DNA of 36,093 bases from Candidatus Methanoperedens sp. (lineage in GTDB: Archaea; Halobacteriota; Methanosarcinia; Methanosarcinales; Methanoperedenaceae): assembly GCA_027460605.1 (NCBI GenBank), contig JAPZAN010000236.1, forward strand, positions 1 through 36,093. The letters are read 5' to 3'. The position numbers and the translations under genes are program-made. Under the pieces are notes generated by a model that saw only the letters and a list, made by a program, of their open reading frames with translations, searched no databases and was not told the DNA's origin. Numbering within the stretch: position 1 is the first letter of the stretch; every line of letters starts with the position of its first letter. Positions 31,511 through 36,093 of the stretch are shown piece by piece.

Positions 31511-34350
31511 CCAGCAGGATTGAAGTAGGTTTTAAAAAGGGAATGAAAGACGCATTGGGCGAAGGTGTCAAGAAAAGGATAGTCGAAGACCTGCATATTA
31601 ACGTGGACTCTGTCAGGACTATTGAGGTTTACACCTTCGACGCTCTTTTTTCAGAAAAGGAATTGAATCTGCTCGGGGAACAACTATTCGCCGACCCTGT
31701 TATCCAGGTCTTCTCATCCAAACCGCTGGCAGAGGATTTTTCCTGGCTTATAGAAGTGGGATTCAAGCCGGGAGTGACGGACAATGTCGGAGCGACTGCG
31801 AAAAAAGCATCTGAAGATGTGCTTAAAACCGAATTGCGGGGAGTTTATTTTTCAAGACAGTACCTTATCAGTGGAAACATCACAAAAGAAGATGCCGATA
31901 AAATTGCAGGCGGGCTTCTTGCGAACAGCCTGATTGAAAGGTGGGTAATAATAAACATTGACGACTGGGACCGTGATAAGGGCGTGCGCCTTCCACTGCC
32001 GGTCGTGAAAGGAAAACATACGCCTTCGGTTACGACACTGAATCTGGATGTCAGCGACAAACAGTTAAAGGAAATGAGCGTTCAAAGACTTCTTGCTCTG
32101 ACCCTTGCTGAAATGAAAACAATTCAGAAGTATTTTTCTGATGCCGTTGTCAGAAAAGAACGGGAAGCTATCGGTCTTTCTCTTCCCACGGACGTGGAAA
32201 TCGAGGCGCTTGCACAGACATGGTCAGAACATTGCAAGCATAAGATATTCAACAGCCAGATAACCTATACTGATGAAAAAGGAACCAAGACCATAAATTC
32301 TCTTTTTGACACATTCATAAAGCGCTCAACCAGGGAAATCAACAAACCCTTGCTTGTCTCGGTTTTTACAGATAACGCCGGCGTTATCAAATTCAATGAC
32401 GATTATAACCTTGTGATGAAAGTGGAAACACACAATACGCCCTCTGCACTTGACCCTTACGGCGGCGCTATCACTGGCATCGTGGGCGTGAACCGCGACC
32501 CGCTTGGCACGGGCATGGGTGCTCGGTTGATATTCAATACCGATGTTTTCTGTTTTGCATCCCCATTTTATGACAAAGAGTTACCGCCGCGGCTTTTGCA
32601 CCCGAAAAGAATATTTGAAGGGGTGCGGCGCGGCGTGGAGCACGGAGGGAACAAGAGCGGTATCCCGACTGTGAACGGCTGCATCGTTTTTGATGAGAGG
32701 TATCTTGGCAAACCGCTTGTTTACTGCGGGACTGGCGGCATAATGCCCTCAGTAATAAACGGCAAGCCTTCCCACATTAAAGAGATCAATCCCGGCGACC
32801 TTATAGTGATGACCGGCGGGCGTATCGGGAAAGACGGCATACACGGCGCCACGTTTTCCTCGCTTGAACTTGATGAGAATTCTCCTGTAACTGCTGTCCA
32901 GATAGGCGACCCGATAACCCAGAAAAAGATGCTCGACTTCCTGCTTGAGGCGCGGGATTTGGGGCTGTATAATGCCATCACGGATGACGGCGCGGGAGGA
33001 TTGTCTTCATCGGTAGGCGAGATGGCGCAACTTAGCGGAGGATGCCTTATCGAGCTTGAGAAATGCCCCCTGAAATATCCGGGACTTGACCCATGGGAAA
33101 TACTACTTTCGGAATCGCAGGAAAGAATGACGCTTGCCGTATCTCCGGGTAAGATAGATGAATTCCTGGCTCTTGCAAAAACAAGAGATGTTGAGGCAAC
33201 GGCCATAGGTACATTCACAGACAGCGGAAAATTCCATGTAAAGTACGGCGATAAAAACGTGGCTTACCTTGATATGGATTTCCTGCACAAAGGTCTTCCT
33301 GCGATGAAGCTGAACGCCAGGTGGGAAGCCAGGAAGTTCGAAGAACCCGTGATCGGGATTGTGGAGCTGACCGCGGCGCTAAAAAACCTCCTCTCGCGTC
33401 TTAATATCTGTTCTAAAGAATATGTTATCCGGCAGTATGACCATGAAGTGCAGGGAGGCTCGGTTGTAAAACCCTTGACTGGAGATGGACCGAGTGACGC
33501 TGCGGTTATCCGCCCTCTCCTCGACAGCATGGAAGGGGTCGTGGTTGCAAACGGCATCTGCCCGAGGTATGGTGACATCGATACCTACCACATGACAGCC
33601 TGCGCTATCGATGAAGCAGTTCGGAACCACATTTGCGTGGGAGGCTCGTTTGACCACCTTGCAGGTCTTGATAATTTCTGCTGGTGCGACCCTGTGAAAT
33701 CCGAGAAAAACCCGGATGGAGAGTTTAAACTGGCGCAGCTTGTGAGGGCGAACAAGGCATTATATGATTATACGACCGTGCTTTTCTCAACGATTGGCAA
33801 GATAGAGGATGTCAGGAAAGCTGTGACAATGGATGTGAAGAGACCGGATGACAGGGTTTACGTGCTGGGGATGACAAAGGATGAACTCGGAGCTTCCGAA
33901 TATTTTGCTTCACTTGGTTTTATAGGCAACGACGTGCCAAGAGTTGATGCGGCGTCTGCAAAGCGGCTCTATATCGCGCTTGAAAAGGCCATTCGTGAAG
34001 GCGTTGTTGCATCGTGCCACGACTGTTCCGATGGCGGTCTTGGCGTGGCGCTGGCTGAGAGCGCATTTTCAGGCGAGCTTGGCATGACCATTGAATTGAC
34101 AAAAGTGCCCGTGGAGAACATCAAGCGTGCCGATACGATACTGTTCTCGGAGTCGCAGAGCAGGTTCGTGGTGACTGTGACGCCGGATAAGGTTGCGAGG
34201 TTTGAGGAGATAATGAAAGGGAATGTGTTTGCAGATGTGGGCACTGTTACAGCGCAGCAGAATTTCACGGTGATGGACGGGGAGAAGGTGGTGCTGAGCG
34301 CGGGGATTGATGAATTGAAAGAGGCGTGGCAGAGGACGCTCTGGTGGTGA
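31507..34350 (+). CDS. purL: phosphoribosylformylglycinamidine synthase, PurS-PurS-PurL fusion
   Basis: A 947-residue enzyme of purine synthesis that makes FGAM from FGAR with ATP and ammonia supplied by PurQ. Residues 3-165 contain two PurS-like repeats (RIEVGFKKGMKDALGEGVKK and IEVGFKPGVTDNVGATAKKA). The synthase follows: TWSEHCKHK (active site), KVETHNTPSALDPYGGAITG, GDLIVMTGGRIGKDGIHGAT, DDGAGGLSSSVGEMAQLSGG, CHDCSDGGLGVALAESAFSG and SESQSRFVV. The glutaminase domain is absent, so PurQ must be separate; only a stub of purQ is visible at 35772. DNA here is much more GC-rich than the preceding cassette, marking the boundary at its ATG. Confidence 0.93.
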   Translation: MTSRIEVGFKKGMKDALGEGVKKRIVEDLHINVDSVRTIEVYTFDALFSEKELNLLGEQLFADPVIQVFSSKPLAEDFSWLIEVGFKPGVTDNVGATAKKASEDVLKTELRGVYFSRQYLISGNITKEDADKIAGGLLANSLIERWVIINIDDWDRDKGVRLPLPVVKGKHTPSVTTLNLDVSDKQLKEMSVQRLLALTLAEMKTIQKYFSDAVVRKEREAIGLSLPTDVEIEALAQTWSEHCKHKIFNSQITYTDEKGTKTINSLFDTFIKRSTREINKPLLVSVFTDNAGVIKFNDDYNLVMKVETHNTPSALDPYGGAITGIVGVNRDPLGTGMGARLIFNTDVFCFASPFYDKELPPRLLHPKRIFEGVRRGVEHGGNKSGIPTVNGCIVFDERYLGKPLVYCGTGGIMPSVINGKPSHIKEINPGDLIVMTGGRIGKDGIHGATFSSLELDENSPVTAVQIGDPITQKKMLDFLLEARDLGLYNAITDDGAGGLSSSVGEMAQLSGGCLIELEKCPLKYPGLDPWEILLSESQERMTLAVSPGKIDEFLALAKTRDVEATAIGTFTDSGKFHVKYGDKNVAYLDMDFLHKGLPAMKLNARWEARKFEEPVIGIVELTAALKNLLSRLNICSKEYVIRQYDHEVQGGSVVKPLTGDGPSDAAVIRPLLDSMEGVVVANGICPRYGDIDTYHMTACAIDEAVRNHICVGGSFDHLAGLDNFCWCDPVKSEKNPDGEFKLAQLVRANKALYDYTTVLFSTIGKIEDVRKAVTMDVKRPDDRVYVLGMTKDELGASEYFASLGFIGNDVPRVDAASAKRLYIALEKAIREGVVASCHDCSDGGLGVALAESAFSGELGMTIELTKVPVENIKRADTILFSESQSRFVVTVTPDKVARFEEIMKGNVFADVGTVTAQQNFTVMDGEKVVLSAGIDELKEAWQRTLWW

Positions 34351-34407
34351 GCGGGGGAGCATGGGGTAAAATCGCAGAAAGAAAATATCAAATGAAAAAA
34401 AGAAAAC

Positions 34408-34418
34408 ATATATACGAT
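34408..34418 (+). promoter_or_regulatory. putative TATA box for the RelE-type pair
   Basis: CATATATACGA lies about 30 nt before ATG 34447, suggesting a leaderless antitoxin-toxin transcript. Confidence 0.4.
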
Positions 34419-34446
34419 ATTAATCATCTATTAACATTGCATTAAT

Positions 34447-34680
34447 ATGGTAAAAGCAATAGTAAACATTAGTGAGAGGGCAAATAAGCTACTTAATATA
34501 GTAAAGGCAAAGCATGGGCTAAGAACAAAGTCTGAAGCCATCAATATTGTAGTAAGTGAATATGGAAAATCTCTTCTTGAACCTGAGCTTAGACCTGAAT
34601 TTATCAAAAAAATCAAAGCAAGGAAAAAAGAGAAGACCATTAAGATCACGGATTTTAGCAGTCATTACGGCTTAGATTAA
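34447..34680 (+). CDS. DUF2683-like antitoxin
   Basis: A 77-residue protein starting VKAIVNISERANKLLNIVKA and continuing HGLRTKSEAINIVVSEYGKS. This is the pattern of the archaeal DUF2683 family, which is found next to RelE-type toxins. The basic tail (KKIKARKKEKTIKITDFS) may mask the toxin. The toxin gene starts 2 nt after the stop, so they form a standard antitoxin-first operon. Function is inferred from family and context. Confidence 0.75.
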   Translation: MVKAIVNISERANKLLNIVKAKHGLRTKSEAINIVVSEYGKSLLEPELRPEFIKKIKARKKEKTIKITDFSSHYGLD

Positions 34681-34681
34681 T

Positions 34682-34945
34682 ATGTATTCTCTTGAAGTGA
34701 GAGAAAGCGTTGACCGGATATTTTCTAAACTTGCAAAGAAAAATCCGAAACAGATGCGGATAATCGAGAAAAAGATAAAACAGATTTGTGAAAAACCTTT
34801 ACATTTCAAGCCATTAAGAGCGCCGATGCAGCATTTGCGAAGAGTGCATGTTTATAAGAGCTTTGTCTTGACTTATTCAGTTAATGAGAAAAATAAAATC
34901 GTGATAATAGAAGATTACGATCACCATGATAAGGTCTATTTATAG
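34682..34945 (+). CDS. RelE/ParE-superfamily toxin
   Basis: An 87-residue protein: VRESVDRIFSKLAKKNPKQM, IEKKIKQICEKPLHFKPL, LRRVHVYKSFVLTYSVNEKN and IIEDYDHHDKVYL. This is the RelE-like fold, with the conserved RVHVYKSFVLTY strand and the C-terminal DYDHHDKVY strand containing the His/Tyr residues used by mRNA interferases. Such toxins cleave mRNA at the ribosome. The gene follows the DUF2683-like antitoxin by 2 nt. Confidence 0.85.
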   Translation: MYSLEVRESVDRIFSKLAKKNPKQMRIIEKKIKQICEKPLHFKPLRAPMQHLRRVHVYKSFVLTYSVNEKNKIVIIEDYDHHDKVYL

Positions 34946-35030
34946 TGATTTTTCTCGTATATAGAATGAGTGCACACGGCACAAGGTACACGAATACCAT
35001 TAAATACCTGTTGTAATTATATGCATACAC

Positions 35031-35300
35031 ATGGAAAACGCATCCATAACCGCCCGCATTACAGGCAAAGAACTCAAGAAAATAGACTCACTGATTTCAG
35101 CAGGTCTATACACCACGCGCTCGGACTTCCTGCGCCATGCTGCAATGCATTTGCTGCGCGAAGAGGCCCCGGAAATTCCTGAACTCTTCTTAAGATTGCA
35201 ATCTCAGGCAAAAGCGAAAAAACTCACAAAAGATAAAATATTAAAGGATATCCGAAGCACTCGACAAGGCCTCTACAAGGAGACCTTCGGCGATGATTAA
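35031..35300 (+). CDS. ribbon-helix-helix (CopG/ParD-like) antitoxin
   Basis: An 89-residue protein with ITARITGKELKKIDSLISAG followed by LYTTRSDFLRHAAMHLLREE, the strand-helix-helix DNA-binding layout of CopG/ParD antitoxins. The C-terminal half is charged and helical and should bind the toxin. An AT-rich stretch (AATTATATGCATAC) directly precedes the ATG, which has no ribosome binding site. The PIN gene starts 8 nt before its stop (overlap 35293-35300). Confidence 0.78.
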   Translation: MENASITARITGKELKKIDSLISAGLYTTRSDFLRHAAMHLLREEAPEIPELFLRLQSQAKAKKLTKDKILKDIRSTRQGLYKETFGDD

Positions 35301-35729
35301 GCTCTTCCTGGATACAAATATCCTTCTGAATTCATTAATTCCAGATAGAAGGTCGCACATATTCTCCCTATCCATAGTGCTTCAAAATAATATTCCTTTA
35401 GTTACAAATGAGTATGTTCTTAAAGAAGTCAGGAAGATTTTAGAGGAAACTTATTCCTTCAATCAGGAGGATATTCATCAATTTGTTGAATTTTGCAGGA
35501 CGAAACTTGAGGTCGTCAAAACTCCTTCAAAAGAAGAGTTTAAAACCATCAATGCTGGCGATAAATCTGACAGACCTATTATATTTTCAGCAAAAAAACA
35601 TAGCTGTATCCTGATTACAGACGATGCACCAACAAAAAAAGATGCAGATAAATACTCGTAACGCTAGGATCAATAGAAGCGGTTAATATATTTAATATCA
35701 AACTGGCAAAAGAACCACTGAACTTATAA
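35293..35729 (+). pseudogene. PIN-domain toxin gene with a 3' frameshift
   Basis: The main frame (122 codons) encodes a PIN ribonuclease: FLDTNILLNSLIPDRRSHIF, then VTNEYVLKEVRKILEE and KSDRPIIFSAKKHSCILITDD, giving the acidic residues typical of PIN toxins (D in LDTN, E in NEYVLKE, D in DRP and TDD). It stops at 35661 after DAPTKKDADKYS. A different frame continues, VTLGSIEAVNIFNIKLAKEP, ending TAA at 35727-35729, which matches the usual PIN C-terminal strand. The shift is a net -1 or +2 near 35657. Toxicity may have been lost, as with many TA relics, or be a sequencing indel. Confidence 0.7.
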
Positions 35730-35771
35730 CAGATTGAGCAAGTATAAGTAAAATAAAAATTCAGGAATAAA

Positions 35772-35850
35772 ACGGCTCCAAAAGCGCTTATTCTCGCCGG
35801 TTACGGCATAAACTGTGATATAGAGCACAGCACGCCTTTCAAACTTGCAG
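35772..35850 (+). pseudogene. 5' stub of purQ (FGAM synthase glutaminase subunit)
   Basis: From an ACG that takes the place of the expected start (35772-35774), the frame reads PKALILAGYGINCDIEHSTP then FKLAGGE. This is the N-terminal strand-loop of PurQ, with the GxNCD motif. It ends at GCAGGCGGGG, where it joins a fragment of purL. The nucleophile cysteine and the catalytic His-Glu pair are absent. Confidence 0.75.
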
Positions 35851-35902
35851 GCGGGGAATTGATGAACTGAAAGAGGCGTGGCAGAGGACGCTCCGGTGGT
35901 AG
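35851..35902 (+). pseudogene. 3'-terminal fragment of purL
   Basis: About 50 nt match the last 50 nt of purL (34300-34350), with GAACTGAAAGAGGCGTGGCA and GAGGACGCTC identical or nearly so. They encode the ELKEAWQRTL end. It has one extra A (GGGGAATT against GGGGATT) and a few substitutions. It is joined directly to the purQ stub. Confidence 0.85.
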
Positions 35903-36019
35903 AGTGAATTATTGCAGGTGAGTTACAGTATCATTTCAACTTGGTTCTCATCATCCCCATCAAAGCTATAGTCTATTATCGGCGATAGTTTTATTTATGA
36001 ATCTTGAGAGGTTACTATC

Positions 36020-36093
36020 ATGCCACCAAAAGCTGTTAGAACAGTAAGAGATTTAATCTACTGGCAATATGCAAAACTTATAGCTGAGTCGGC
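36020..36093 (+). CDS. partial gene at window edge, unknown function
   Basis: The ATG at 36020 opens a frame to the end of the window: PPKAVRTVRDLIYWQYAKLI and on. GAGAGGT lies about 7 nt upstream. The start resembles a conserved archaeal hypothetical family with a YWQYAKLI helix, but too little is present to assign it. The region 35903-36019 shows no other gene. Confidence 0.5.
   Translation, partial: MPPKAVRTVRDLIYWQYAKLIAES

Noticed and set aside
1-36093. CRISPR array or IS element
   Set aside because: No regularly spaced repeats and no transposase-like frame or terminal inverted repeats were seen; repeats present are partial gene duplications.

Overview
The window reads as a chromosomal piece of a euryarchaeon of the Methanosarcinales type, and a Candidatus Methanoperedens-like (ANME-2d) methanotroph is my best guess. 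Archaeal signs are TATA-box promoters close to start codons, many leaderless starts, tRNA genes without encoded CCA, an Nre repair protein ending in a PCNA-binding motif, a gamma-alpha fused 2-oxoacid:ferredoxin oxidoreductase and PGF-CTERM-like surface proteins. The genus is inference: it rests on the Tat-type Fe-S and Rieske proteins, the CcmD-like peptide and the general gene mix.

Layout. 1-2000: small membrane proteins, one frameshifted, a universal stress protein with a non-ATG start and a 40-residue CcmD-like peptide. 2012-5690: Cu(+) P-type ATPase with an N-terminal YHS domain, an ATP-cone/nuclease gene broken by a 43-bp tandem duplication, and a methyltransferase. 5714-7027 (minus): a Tat-exported four-cluster ferredoxin and a Rieske protein. 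7274-10154: remnant of a DUF4143 ATPase, tRNA-Gln, iscS-iscU and an ICMT-like methyltransferase. 10177-21500: a surface and secretion region. It holds three secreted-protein transcription units, each preceded by a related structured leader; a chymotrypsin-fold protease paired with a membrane-anchored stand-alone copy of its N-terminal domain; a five-gene ABC-2 operon (beta-propeller, two permeases, NEW3 protein, ATPase); and ubiA, whose 5' end and promoter are duplicated on the other side of the ABC operon. 21516-24850: korA-korB and an Lrp-like regulator. 25018-28984: an aberrant class-II-length tRNA, an SplB-like radical SAM protein, Nre, and a 6-pyruvoyl-tetrahydropterin synthase homologue whose 3' half is duplicated so that it truncates a HEPN gene of a HEPN/MNT pair. 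29011-31510: a very AT-rich cassette with a HEPN-type protein (RX4H motif) and an unrecognised partner, coupled by an ATGA overlap to purL. 31507-36093: PurS-PurS-PurL fusion, two toxin-antitoxin-like pairs (RelE type; RHH/PIN, the PIN gene frameshifted), a purQ/purL recombination scar and the start of one more gene.

How it fits together. Housekeeping genes (iscSU, kor, nre, purL, tRNA-Gln) are separated by accessory DNA marked by partial duplications, frameshifts and gene stubs. The most interesting candidates are the HEPN plus partner cassette next to purL, the leader RNA family in front of secreted proteins, the protease/anchored-prodomain pair, and the Ser-like tRNA scaffold carrying a GAU anticodon. 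All calls come from reading the sequence; no database search was run.
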